Assembly (NCBI RefSeq): GCF_003143975.1
Contig: NZ_QFVR01000005.1
Coordinates: forward strand, 62,001-126,000
Source: Kurthia sibirica
Lineage (GTDB): Bacteria; Bacillota; Bacilli; Bacillales_A; Planococcaceae
Direction: 5' to 3'
Length of the DNA stretch: 64,000 nucleotides
Notes under the pieces: generated by a model
The model's database searches: none
What the model was told of the DNA's origin: nothing
What the model saw: the letters and a program-made list of their open reading frames with translations, nothing else
Made by a program: the position numbers and the translations under genes
Shown: piece by piece, positions 33,030 to 41,678 of the stretch
Layout of the letters: every line of letters begins with the position of its first letter
Position numbering within the stretch: position 1 is the stretch's first letter

Positions 33030-33776
33030 ATGACTTGGGATACCATTCGCGCAAAAAAACCAATTGTGCACTGCATAACAAATTACGTTGTTGCAAACTT
33101 TACTGCAAACGCTTTACTTGCATTACATGCATCGCCTATTATGGCCGATGAACTATTGGAAGTTGAAGATGTTACAACACTTTCAGATGGTTTGCTACTT
33201 AATATCGGTACTTTAAACGAACGGACTGTCAAATCTATGCTTGTTGCGGGGAAAAAAGCGAATGACTTACATAAATTTGTCGTTCTTGATCCAGTTGGTT
33301 GTGGTGCTTCTGCCTATCGAAAATTGGTGACGCAACAATTAGTACAAGAAATTCAGTTTTCGATGATTCGCTGTAATGCAGGTGAACTAGCTGCTTTAAG
33401 TAATATTGACAACATGTCACGTGGCGTTGATGCTGGTGACGTGAATTATAATATTACAGCAGCGGCCGAAGCCCTAGCCATACAATATCAGTGCATCGTC
33501 GCAGTGAGTGGCGAGGTAGATATTATTACCGATGGGCTGGCGACAAGTCAAGTAACAGGGGGACATCGTTGGATGGAGCAAGTGACGGGGGCAGGTTGTC
33601 TACTTTCGGCTCTTTGTGTAGCAGTGTTAGCCTCTTCACCTGCCAACCCATTACAAGCTATTGTAGCACTGCATAAAGACTATAAAAAAATGGCTGAGCA
33701 AGCTGCTTTAACATCACCTGCCTTAGGTGACTTCCACTATTCCCTACTCAATCAATTACACCTAGGAGTGAATTAA
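33030..33776 (+). CDS. thiM: Hydroxyethylthiazole kinase
   Basis: 248 residues, slightly shorter than the usual 260-270. It phosphorylates 4-methyl-5-hydroxyethylthiazole for thiamine salvage. Conserved segments are HCITNYVVANFTANALLA, ASPIMAD, LDPVGCGAS, RCNAGEL and VTGAGC with catalytic C190. The start ATG 33030 follows AAAGGAGG; the frame can be extended to 32982 but that runs into the terminator. Its TAA stop is directly followed by the thiD ATG. Confidence 0.95.
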   Translation: MTWDTIRAKKPIVHCITNYVVANFTANALLALHASPIMADELLEVEDVTTLSDGLLLNIGTLNERTVKSMLVAGKKANDLHKFVVLDPVGCGASAYRKLVTQQLVQEIQFSMIRCNAGELAALSNIDNMSRGVDAGDVNYNITAAAEALAIQYQCIVAVSGEVDIITDGLATSQVTGGHRWMEQVTGAGCLLSALCVAVLASSPANPLQAIVALHKDYKKMAEQAALTSPALGDFHYSLLNQLHLGVN

Positions 33777-34601
33777 ATGATTCCAGTTACTTTGACCATT
33801 GCCGGCTCTGATTGTGGTGGCGGTGCAGGTATTCAAGCTGATTTAAAAACATTTCAAGAATTACAAACTTTTGGTACTTCAGTCATTACAGCATTAACTG
33901 CTCAAAATACACTTGGTGTACATGATGTACAGGCTGTACCAAGCGACTTTGTTATCGCTCAATTAAATGCTATTTTAGATGATTTTGATGTCTCTGCTAT
34001 TAAAACCGGCATGTTATTCTCTTCAGACATCATTCGCGCAGTATCCGAACGTCTACAGCAAGAAAAAATCCCACTCATTATCGATCCTGTCATGATTGCT
34101 AAGGGAGGGGCTACACTTTTGAAAACGGAAGCCATGGATGCCATGATCACTCATTTACTACCACTTGCAACCATTTTAACGCCGAATATTCCAGAAGCTG
34201 AGCAGTTGACGAATACAAAAATCACTACCATTGATGATGTTCATCAAGCAGCTGCTCTCCTCTTACAAATGGGGCCAGAAATGATTATCATGAAGGGCGG
34301 GCATATCGCTGAAGATCATGCAGCCACTGATCGCCTCTACTTCAAAGATGGTCGCGTATTGACTTATTCCTCGCAACGCATCGCAACAAAGGATACACAT
34401 GGCACGGGATGTACATTCTCTGCTGCTATAACAGCTGGCATTGCATATGGTTTAAACGTAGATGAAGCCATTAAACAAGCAAAAGACTTTATTTTCCACG
34501 CGATTAGCGATGGCTTGGGTATCGGTCATGGACATGGACCAACCAATCACTTTGCTTTCAATAACGCATTAAGAAAAACAGGTGATCCGGATGCGCACTG
34601 A
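33777..34601 (+). CDS. thiD: Hydroxymethylpyrimidine (phosphate) kinase
   Basis: 274-residue ribokinase-fold kinase that phosphorylates HMP and HMP-P in thiamine synthesis. Motifs: IAGSDCGGGAGIQADLKTF at the N-terminus (a Cys where Ser is frequent), IDPVMIAKGG, LTPNIPEAE, and the anion-hole GTGCTFSAA with its preceding KDTHGTG. It starts directly at the thiM stop, with TAGGAG inside the end of thiM. A pyridoxal kinase role is less likely given the thi context. Confidence 0.94.
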   Translation: MIPVTLTIAGSDCGGGAGIQADLKTFQELQTFGTSVITALTAQNTLGVHDVQAVPSDFVIAQLNAILDDFDVSAIKTGMLFSSDIIRAVSERLQQEKIPLIIDPVMIAKGGATLLKTEAMDAMITHLLPLATILTPNIPEAEQLTNTKITTIDDVHQAAALLLQMGPEMIIMKGGHIAEDHAATDRLYFKDGRVLTYSSQRIATKDTHGTGCTFSAAITAGIAYGLNVDEAIKQAKDFIFHAISDGLGIGHGHGPTNHFAFNNALRKTGDPDAH

Positions 34602-35223
34602 TTATTTAAAGCTCTATTTTATCATGGGTAGCCAAAATTTCCCTGCTGGTGAAACACAGGCCCTTCAAGTTTTAGAACAAGCCTTACAAGGTGGCATTAC
34701 CTGTTTTCAATTACGAGAGAAAGGTGACACGGCATTGACAGGTGCTGCCTCTATCCGATTTGCACAAAAATGCCAAGTTTTATGTCATCGCTATCAGGTA
34801 CCCTTTATCGTAAATGATAATATCGAACTTGCTTTACAATTAGATGCAGATGGCATTCATGTTGGACAAGATGATGCTGCTGTATCAAGCTTTAAAAATA
34901 AATTTCCCAATAAAATAATTGGCCTTTCTGTTCATACTTTATCAGAACTCGAATTAGCTGTTCAACAAGATGTGAACTATGTCGGGATTGGTCCTATATT
35001 CGCGACAGCTTCAAAGAATGATGCAAAAAAACCTTGTGGTGTTGACTTTATTACTGAGGCCAAACGCCATTGTCCTACAATGCCCATTGTTGCAATTGGG
35101 GGTATTACACTTGATAATGCCGCTTCAGTATTAGCTCATGGTGCAGATGGTTTATCAGTTATTTCAGCCATTTCAGCTGCCAATGACCCACAAGCTGCAA
35201 CAAGACAATTTCATCATTTGTAA
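34591..35223 (+). CDS. thiE: Thiamine-phosphate synthase
   Basis: 210-residue TIM barrel joining HMP-PP and thiazole phosphate to give thiamine phosphate. Motifs: QLREKG, VNDNIELALQ, DGIHVGQDD, GLSVHT, YVGIGPIFAT and VAIGGI. ATG 34591 lies 7 bp after AGGTG and overlaps thiD by 11 bp; the GTG at 34582 overlaps that site. Last gene of the riboswitch-controlled operon; a dispersed repeat begins 5 bp after its stop. Confidence 0.94.
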   Translation: MRTDYLKLYFIMGSQNFPAGETQALQVLEQALQGGITCFQLREKGDTALTGAASIRFAQKCQVLCHRYQVPFIVNDNIELALQLDADGIHVGQDDAAVSSFKNKFPNKIIGLSVHTLSELELAVQQDVNYVGIGPIFATASKNDAKKPCGVDFITEAKRHCPTMPIVAIGGITLDNAASVLAHGADGLSVISAISAANDPQAATRQFHHL

Positions 35224-35228
35224 AAAAT

Positions 35229-35476
35229 GAGCCTGAGACAGAACAAAAATAGTATGTCTCCCATACGAATAATCAAATCAATTAAACGCGTAGAAAATGA
35301 CTCCTACGGGAATAGCATAAGCTGAAAATCCCACAGAAATGCAGTGACGAGGATTTTGAAGCCATGTCCGCGGAAAGCGTTTTTTGAAGCGAAAATTGAT
35401 TGAAATGAATAATCCCATATGATTTCGAAAAATCATATGGGATTTTCTCTGTTGAAAATACGTTTGTCTCAGGCTC
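35229..35476 (+). repeat. Dispersed intergenic repeat, copy 4 (longest)
   Basis: Longest of the four copies. Ends GAGCCTGAGACAGAAC and TCTCAGGCTC. Only this copy keeps the inner block TGACTCCTACGGGAATAGC followed by ATCCCACAGAAATGCAGTG, which recalls the GACTCC...CCCGCAGG...GCCCGCGGAAAGCG repeats common in Bacillaceae genomes. Located directly 3' of thiE. Confidence 0.9.
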
Positions 35477-35548
35477 ATTTTCTTTTCATCAATCAAATGA
35501 TACACTTAATTGCAAATTAGGTAGTCAATTAATCGGAGGTCTTACAAG

Positions 35549-36445
35549 ATGGACGTCAAACAGTTAATCTATTTTACGGAAGTAGCAAAACAGCAAAGTT
35601 TTACAAAAGCTGCCACAATTTTGCACGTCACACAACCAACATTAAGTAAAGTTGTGAAACAACTGGAAAATGAGTTAAAAACAATTTTAATCGATCGCTC
35701 CCAACGCATTAGTGTTTTAACTGATGCGGGTGAGGTCGTATATGAACATGCATTAAAAATCATTCAAATGGTTGATGAAGTTCATCTCGTTTTAGACGAC
35801 TTAGAAAATCTCAAAAAAGGTCAAATAAAAATCGGCATGCCCCCGCTAATTGGTATTTTATTTTTCCCTGAAATTATGCTTGCTTTCCAAAAAAAATATC
35901 CAGATATCACGATTACTTTAGATGAAATTGGCGCAAACATTGTAAAAGAACGTGTGTTTAATGGACAATTAGATGGTGGTTTTGTCATGTTACCAGCGCA
36001 TGAAGAAGATTTTGATTTATTACCATTCACTACGGAAACAGTACAATTAATCGTTCATAAAGAACATCCATTAGCACAGCGAAAATCTGTTACTATGCAT
36101 GACTTAAAAGAAGAAAAAATGCTACTATTTAGCGATGATTTCACATTACATGATCGCATACTTGCCGAGTGTCAACACGCTGGTTTCGAAGCGAATATAG
36201 CCTTTATTAGCTCGCAATGGGATTTCATCAGTCAGATGGTAGAGCACAATTTAGGTATTGCCTTATTTCCACAGTCCATTGCCAAAAAAGCCAATACTCA
36301 GCTCATCAATATTATTGACGTCACACCGGTTATACCATGGGAAATTTCTTTCATTACGAAAAAAGGGCGTTATAAATCACATGCGATGTTGAAATTTTTA
36401 CAGTTTATTTCCAATCATTATTCCACTACGGCATCTACTCTATAA
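35549..36445 (+). CDS. LysR-family regulator of the cid-like operon
   Basis: 298 residues: N-terminal helix-turn-helix (1-60, with SFTKAATILHVTQPTLSKVVKQLE) and a periplasmic-binding-like effector domain (about 90-295). It lies 76 bp upstream of a cidA/cidB-like pair on the same strand, the arrangement of cidR-cidAB in staphylococci and ywbI-ywbHG in Bacillus, where the regulator activates the pair in response to acetate or pyruvate metabolism. ATCGGAGG precedes the ATG. Co-transcription is possible as no terminator separates the genes. Confidence 0.87.
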   Translation: MDVKQLIYFTEVAKQQSFTKAATILHVTQPTLSKVVKQLENELKTILIDRSQRISVLTDAGEVVYEHALKIIQMVDEVHLVLDDLENLKKGQIKIGMPPLIGILFFPEIMLAFQKKYPDITITLDEIGANIVKERVFNGQLDGGFVMLPAHEEDFDLLPFTTETVQLIVHKEHPLAQRKSVTMHDLKEEKMLLFSDDFTLHDRILAECQHAGFEANIAFISSQWDFISQMVEHNLGIALFPQSIAKKANTQLINIIDVTPVIPWEISFITKKGRYKSHAMLKFLQFISNHYSTTASTL

Positions 36446-36521
36446 AAAATATGAATTTTACGAATAACCTATAGAGGTGTACAGTAAGAATAATAAAATT
36501 ATTAAGTAAGAAGGTATTCAC

Positions 36522-36905
36522 TTGAATGTTTTAAAGATAATCGTACAAATTATTATTATTTATAGTTTTTTATTGATTGGTCAATGGCTTGCTACAAGTA
36601 GTGGTCTTCCAATACCCGGCAGTATTATTGGATTACTCTTATTACTACTGTGCTTAACACTGCATATTGTGCCGTTACAATGGGTTGATTTAGGCGCACG
36701 ATTTTTAACGGGTGAATTACTATTATTTTTCATACCAGCTGCTGTTGGCATTATAAATTACGATAACATAATCGGTATAATTGGTATTAAACTCATCGCT
36801 GTAATTTTCTTGAGTACGATTATTGTGATGACCGTTACGGCTCTTATTGCTGATCGACTCACTACGGAAAAGAGGTCCATCAGCCATGCTTCTACTAAAA
36901 ATTAG
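36522..36905 (+). CDS. cidA: CidA/LrgA-family holin-like protein
   Basis: 127-residue membrane protein with four hydrophobic segments. SGLPIPGSIIGLLLLLL, FLTGELLLFFIPAAVGI and the overall size are typical of CidA/LrgA. These proteins affect murein hydrolase activity and pyruvate/acetate metabolism in staphylococci and bacilli. The start is TTG at 36522, 8 bp after AAGGT; the overlapping ATG is out of frame. It overlaps the next gene by 20 bp. Confidence 0.88.
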   Translation: MNVLKIIVQIIIIYSFLLIGQWLATSSGLPIPGSIIGLLLLLLCLTLHIVPLQWVDLGARFLTGELLLFFIPAAVGIINYDNIIGIIGIKLIAVIFLSTIIVMTVTALIADRLTTEKRSISHASTKN

Positions 36906-37572
36906 TGTCGGATTTATAGGAACCATCCTTATTTTCGTTGGTTGTAAAAAACTCTACGAAAAATATACGAAGTTATGGTTATCTCCCCTTTTAACATGCC
37001 CAGCCATTATTATTTCTTTTTTAGTTGTATGTCAGATTGATTATGCAGACTATAATCAAGGAGCTCAATGGCTTACAAAGCTACTAGGTCCTGCTACAGT
37101 AGCCTTTGCCATTCCCATTTATAAAAATTTTGTACTCATTAAAAAAAATGCCTCTACAATTATTTTAAGCCTAGTAACGGGTTGCATTGTGGCTTTAGCT
37201 TCCTCCTATCTCATCGCGTTGCTATTTGGCATAAATAATAGCATGATTAAAAGTCTTGTACCACGCTCCATTACAACCCCAATTGCGATGGATATTTCCA
37301 CCTTCATTGGTGGTGAAGCAAATATGACTGCCGTTTTCGTCATTGTTACAGGATTAGCTGGTAGTGTCATCGGCCCACTTATTATTCGTTTTTTGGCGAT
37401 TAAAAGTGCGGCAGCAAAAGGTTTAATGCTTGGTATGGGCGCACATGGTTGCGGTACATCCAAAGCCTTTGAATTTGGTGAAAAAGAAGGTATGTTTTCT
37501 TCCGTAGCTATGATTCTTGCTGCATTATTAAGTATCGTGATTACGGAAATTCTTCTGCCACTATTCGCTTAA
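36886..37572 (+). CDS. cidB: CidB/LrgB-family membrane protein
   Basis: 228 residues and about six or seven hydrophobic segments, matching the LrgB/CidB/YwbG family. The signature region LVPRSITTPIAMDISTFIGG and the GAHGCGTSKAFEFGEKEGMFSS segment are conserved. ATG 36886 follows AGAGG; the frame extended to 36847 lies inside cidA. Coupled to cidA by overlap, and terminated by a very long hairpin just downstream. Function as for cidA: cell death/lysis control or organic acid transport, still debated for the family. Confidence 0.9.
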   Translation: MLLLKISVGFIGTILIFVGCKKLYEKYTKLWLSPLLTCPAIIISFLVVCQIDYADYNQGAQWLTKLLGPATVAFAIPIYKNFVLIKKNASTIILSLVTGCIVALASSYLIALLFGINNSMIKSLVPRSITTPIAMDISTFIGGEANMTAVFVIVTGLAGSVIGPLIIRFLAIKSAAAKGLMLGMGAHGCGTSKAFEFGEKEGMFSSVAMILAALLSIVITEILLPLFA

Positions 37573-37582
37573 TTATATCTCA

Positions 37583-37640
37583 AAAAAAACATCTTTTAAT
37601 GAATAGGTGGTTAACTACCTATTCATTAAAGATGTTTTTT
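37583..37640. terminator. Long bidirectional terminator
   Basis: More than 20 bp of near-perfect pairing (AAAACATCTTT...ATGAATAGGT with ACCTATTCAT...AAAGATGTTTT), flanked by A and T runs, between the cidB-like gene and the convergent small membrane protein gene. Confidence 0.85.
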
Positions 37641-37660
37641 ACGTATGTTAGAACATTGGA

Positions 37661-37960
37661 TTATTTTTTATTTTTTCTTTGGCGATCTGCAAAGGTTTTT
37701 TGTTTTGAGGCATTATTATTTTCTTCTGCTAATCGCTTATTATTCACTTCATAATATAATGACGATAAAACAATTAATAAAATAGCACCAATGATAATAA
37801 ATTGTAGCCACAAAGAAATATTATAATCTCTTACATAAAGAACTGCTGCAATAATAAAGAAAAAATAAGCAATAATTTTTGATTTGATACCAAATTTAAA
37901 CTGTAACAACATAAAAAGCAAAAATAGTGCAAGTGCAACTATTTTAATCGTTTGATCCAT
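37661..37960 (-). CDS. Small membrane protein of unknown function
   Basis: 99 residues with three hydrophobic segments (about 6-24, 28-45, 50-70) and a charged C-terminal tail rich in Asn, Lys and Arg (NNKRLAEENNNASK), probably cytoplasmic. No family recognised. GGGGAGG lies 9 bp before ATG 37960; the GTG just upstream at 37963 is also possible. It is 35 bp downstream of the large 654-residue gene on the same strand, so the two may be co-transcribed. Confidence 0.68.
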   Translation of the reverse strand: MDQTIKIVALALFLLFMLLQFKFGIKSKIIAYFFFIIAAVLYVRDYNISLWLQFIIIGAILLIVLSSLYYEVNNKRLAEENNNASKQKTFADRQRKNKK

Positions 37961-38014
37961 CACAAGAAGCCTCCCCTATACTGCCTCTATCTTATCACGA
38001 ATCCCTACGCTTCG

Positions 38015-39979
38015 TTATTTATTTTGTAATTCAACAATTAATTTCTTCGTATCATCATTCAATAAATAAATGGAAGTTGTATTTTGCAGGGCATATAGAG
38101 CATCTAATTTTTGTGGATAACGATTGATTGTCTCCCCCGCTTCAATACGTTCGGCATATTCTTGCACTAATTGTTCAATTTCCCAAGCAATTTCAGAGGC
38201 ATTGGCTATATACATTTCCAGGCGTGTTTTGTATGCATTGGGCACAAACACAGCCAATTTTGATTTATCTTCATATATTTTATTTAGGCTGCAATCTAAA
38301 TAATTCATACGATTATCAAGTAAATCGTATGTTAAAAGTGCCTTTTCAACTTGCATATATTCCATCTTATACATTTGCTGTATATTATTTTGTAATAGAG
38401 GTTTTAAGTCATTATAATATTTAGACATTTCAGCTAATTCATGTGTATCATTTTCTAAATTATCATACGCCGTTCTAAAGGCTTTTACAATCTCATCATC
38501 AGATTTACCCATTTTCTTTTCAAAACGAAGTAACTTACGAACATGCGCTGCACTTACTACATTTATAATTGTTGCGGGTAATGCACTGTATATGTTCTTA
38601 GCACTTAAAATATCTTCATCGGTTGAAAAAGCATTTAGTTTATTGATTGTATCCATTAATAACATTGCTCGGTCACGTTGCTGTTCAATTTGTGCGAATT
38701 CTTTATAATCTTTAGCAACTAATAATTTTGCATCTGCTGGTAAGCTACTATAAGCAATGCGCAATTGATCAATACGCTCACTACTATGCGTTTTTTCGGT
38801 AAATATAAATTGTAACATGGATTGAACATATGCTACATCCATATCTGGTTTTCCAATAGATGTACTAACCGTTTTTGCAGTCGATAAATGATTTTGCTCT
38901 GCTACAGTCATACGTACATAAAAAGTTGCATGTTCATCCATAAATTCCATTAAAGATATCGTTTCTTGTGTGATTGTATTCGTGAATTTTAAAGCACCTT
39001 CCGTCATTTTATAGGGCCTATTCGGCAATAAAATAGTATGTTCAAATAATGAATAACTGGCATCACCACTTGTAATATAGCCACCATGTTCTTTATTAAT
39101 CAAGTTTACCTGTTCACTTGACGGGAGCGTTAGCTCGAAAGTACCTACCCCTTTTCGAACGAAAAATTCAAATTTAATATCCGTATCATAATCGCTTAAA
39201 TCTAACTTCTTTGTAAGCGCGAACGTTAATTCTAGTTTACGTTCATGATTATACGAAAGCTTCGCATCAATTATTTTAGCAATATTCAATTTATTATAAA
39301 TTTTATTTTGTTTTTCAACTAATTCTATTGTGGCTGTATTACCTAATTTTTCTGTTGCATCAATCAACGCATCAAAATCATTTTGTAGATCAGTATCTTC
39401 ATGTTCTTCAATTTTTAAAATGATTTCATTCGCTAAGTCAATCGCTAATCGATTCATATTGCTATTCATTTCCGCTATAGTAGCATGAACCATTTCTATA
39501 TATTTCAAATGATCTTTTTCCATGTATAAATCATTTTTTATATACTGTGTAAAACTTGGTGATGGTATTGTCGTTTTTTTCGATTGATTAATATTATCCA
39601 ATAATTGAGGGAACAGCACTAAATTTCTATAGTAATAATTATACATATTTAATCTTTTAGCTCTAGATAAAACAACTACTTCCATATCAATCTTTTCATC
39701 GCTTATTTTATTATGGCCACTAATCGTATAATTTCCTGGATTTGTAATTTTAATTAAATCACCTTGAATTGTAACATCAGATGCTTTTTCTTTTGTATAC
39801 CACTCCAGTTTACATGTTGATTTCTCACTCTTTTGTGGTAGTGAATATATTTCCCCTACACCAACAAATCTATGTAAATTTTTCAATTCATCACATAATA
39901 AATAGGGCGGAGGTATTTCCGCACCAAGTTGCTTAACAATTACTTCTGTTTTTACTGGCTCAGTATGTGTACGCTTCAT
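38015..39979 (-). CDS. 654-residue protein of unknown function with Ig-like and helical repeat regions
   Basis: Large hydrophilic protein with no signal peptide, membrane segment or sortase motif. Residues about 70-100 (DLIKITNPGNYTISGHNKIS) look like a beta-sandwich strand pattern. A central region (about 270-370) is beta-rich. The C-terminal third is helical, with two units of the type I..L.......I..A...YSSLP.....LV, reminiscent of helical spacer domains found in Gram-positive surface proteins. Upstream lies the 21-bp repeat array, downstream a small membrane protein. The start ATG 39979 is preceded by AGAAATGGAGACATGTAA, a weak binding site. I do not recognise the family. Confidence 0.72.
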   Translation of the reverse strand: MKRTHTEPVKTEVIVKQLGAEIPPPYLLCDELKNLHRFVGVGEIYSLPQKSEKSTCKLEWYTKEKASDVTIQGDLIKITNPGNYTISGHNKISDEKIDMEVVVLSRAKRLNMYNYYYRNLVLFPQLLDNINQSKKTTIPSPSFTQYIKNDLYMEKDHLKYIEMVHATIAEMNSNMNRLAIDLANEIILKIEEHEDTDLQNDFDALIDATEKLGNTATIELVEKQNKIYNKLNIAKIIDAKLSYNHERKLELTFALTKKLDLSDYDTDIKFEFFVRKGVGTFELTLPSSEQVNLINKEHGGYITSGDASYSLFEHTILLPNRPYKMTEGALKFTNTITQETISLMEFMDEHATFYVRMTVAEQNHLSTAKTVSTSIGKPDMDVAYVQSMLQFIFTEKTHSSERIDQLRIAYSSLPADAKLLVAKDYKEFAQIEQQRDRAMLLMDTINKLNAFSTDEDILSAKNIYSALPATIINVVSAAHVRKLLRFEKKMGKSDDEIVKAFRTAYDNLENDTHELAEMSKYYNDLKPLLQNNIQQMYKMEYMQVEKALLTYDLLDNRMNYLDCSLNKIYEDKSKLAVFVPNAYKTRLEMYIANASEIAWEIEQLVQEYAERIEAGETINRYPQKLDALYALQNTTSIYLLNDDTKKLIVELQNK

Positions 39980-40629
39980 TTACATGTCTCCATTTCTTTT
40001 AAACTTATATTAAAAAATAATTATTTGTCTTTTGTATCCACCCTACTCGATTCTTAGGTATTTTGTTCATTATGGCATAATCAGGTTGAAGTGGATTTCT
40101 TGTATTCAACAAGACCAAATCTCATTAACTATTCTACTACTGTAGCGACTATTCAATACTTATTATCCACATTGTAAAGAAAAAAAGATATAACCTATTT
40201 CTGCTATTTCAGCATGTAAATAGGTTATAATTGCTATTTTTTTGCTAATTTCAATTTTCACATAATTTACTAATTATCAATTATTATTTACAATATTTTG
40301 CTATTTCCATTAAATTCTTATTAAATTCTTTTTAGAATAGAAAATTGTTCGTTTTTTCGAACTTTTGTTGTGATAAATAACTAATATCAGTTTTATATTT
40401 CGGATTCCCTTTAATTTACTGAATCGTTATATACTATTGCTCTATTCAGTTTCTAACACTACCAAATCTTCTAACTACTTCATCCATACCGACAATCCAA
40501 CTAATGATAGCGACGACAGCTACAGACTATTATCTTTTGCGCGATCAATTCTTCAACTTCATATGGATTCTTGCCGAGGGCGATGGCATAAATATTATTT
40601 TAAAGTTAAAAATTTACCGTACACAGGTG
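39980..40629. other. AT-rich intergenic region
   Basis: Very AT-rich stretch between the 654-residue gene and the tandem repeat array. It holds a symmetric hairpin (40189-40229). A plus-strand frame runs from 40437 into the array but has a TTG start and no ribosome binding site. Confidence 0.5.
40189..40229. terminator. Bidirectional terminator-like hairpin
   Basis: Perfect arms TATAACCTATTT / AAATAGGTTATA, A-rich before and T-rich after on both strands. It could end a minus-strand transcript crossing the 21-bp repeats. Confidence 0.55.
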
Positions 40630-40960
40630 TTACTTGCCGGTTGAGGCGCTTTACTTACCGCTTGAGGCGATTTACTTACCGCTTGGAACGATTTACTTAC
40701 CGCTTGAGCCGCTTTACTTACCGCTTGAGGCGATTTACTTACCGCTTGGAACGATTTACTTACCGCTTGAGGCGCTTTACTTACCGCTTGGAACGATTTA
40801 CTTGCCGGTTGGAACGATTTACTTACCGCTTGAGCCGCTTTACTTGCCGCTTGAGCCGCTTTACTTGCCGCTTGAGCCGCTTTACTTACCGCTTGAGCCG
40901 CTTTACTTACCGCTTGAGCCGCTTTACTTACCGCTTGAGCCGCTTTACTTGCCGCTTGGT
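40630..40960. repeat. Tandem array of fifteen 21-bp units
   Basis: Fifteen full units of 21 bp plus a partial one, consensus TTACTTRCCGSTTG followed by AGGCGMT, GAACGAT or AGCCGCT. The first nine units mix these endings; the last six all end AGCCGCT. Unit GC is about half, well above the flanks. As 21 is divisible by three, several frames stay open. On the minus strand, 40614-41027 gives a 137-codon frame of heptads such as AVSKAAQ; on the plus strand, frames give heptads such as RFTYRLE and LPLEALY. No frame has a ribosome binding site, so I do not call a gene. Confidence 0.9.
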
Positions 40961-41027
40961 GCCCACACAAAGCTGATTGCGCTCTTGGACGTGATAGGGT
41001 TACTGCTGCGGGCAATAAAATGCACAT

Positions 41028-41064
41028 AAAAAACTCGGAATCAATAGCAGATTCCGAGTTTTTT
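41028..41064 (-). terminator. Terminator of receiver-domain gene
   Basis: Perfect arms AAAAAACTCGGAATC / GATTCCGAGTTTTTT with a 7-bp loop, just after the AgrA-like receiver gene and just before the 21-bp array frame. Confidence 0.9.
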
Positions 41065-41076
41065 GTTTGAATTCAT

Positions 41077-41490
41077 TTAATAGGTAAAATCAGATGCTTT
41101 AAAATTGGCATATACTTCATCTAAAGATTGCTTTAGATGATCTTTCATATTACCATGTTCATCTTTAATAATTTTTTTGAAAATATTGTATTTTTCTAGC
41201 TCTACATTTGCAAAGTCACTTTCATTTTCGGCTAAAATATTAATTTTTGCATGTGGGTTATTTTGGCTAATCAGATCAATTAGTTCAATTCCTGACATTT
41301 CCGAATTAATGTTTAAGCTAATATAGTAGCATTCAGCTTTATCTTTTTGTAGAAAACGTTCGATGCTTGTGGCTTTTCTCGTTGTTAAATTAAATTCGGC
41401 ATTAATGCCCTTTTGCTTAGCGTATTTAGAAAGAGTGCTGTGAATTGCCTCTATTAAAGTATAATCCTCTTCGCAAATAACTATTTTCAT
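41077..41490 (-). CDS. Stand-alone AgrA-like receiver domain with altered phospho-site
   Basis: 137-residue protein covering only a CheY-like receiver of the AgrA/LytTR type; the LytTR DNA-binding domain is absent. The acidic pocket CEED (6-9) is present. The strand that normally reads LDI...MSGIEL is SLNINSEMSGIEL, so the phospho-acceptor Asp appears to be N60. It cannot be phosphorylated in the usual way if this alignment is right. No histidine kinase is encoded nearby. Start ATG follows GGAGGAAT. It may act by protein binding; this is inference. Confidence 0.75.
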   Translation of the reverse strand: MKIVICEEDYTLIEAIHSTLSKYAKQKGINAEFNLTTRKATSIERFLQKDKAECYYISLNINSEMSGIELIDLISQNNPHAKINILAENESDFANVELEKYNIFKKIIKDEHGNMKDHLKQSLDEVYANFKASDFTY

Positions 41491-41678
41491 ATAAATTCCT
41501 CCAAAAGCAGTGGTTTACTGTTATACACATACCTTATCATAATATTACCAATTTTATCATTACATTATCATTACTTTCAACAATTTTCGACTTCATTCTG
41601 CAATACAATTGTAAAGTTAGAACTATAAGATTATGTTTCTGACATATTATGATGATGAAGAATTGCGTAATTGGAAAT

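Noticed and set aside
40630-40960. 21-bp array as a CRISPR
   Set aside because: Units are contiguous without unique spacers, and no cas genes are present.
40614-41027. Minus-strand 137-codon heptad-repeat frame and plus-strand frames at 40437-40976 and 40634-41029 as genes
   Set aside because: All follow from a 21-bp unit lacking stops. None has a ribosome binding site, and the minus-strand ATG abuts the terminator of the upstream gene. Kept as a repeat and a finding only.
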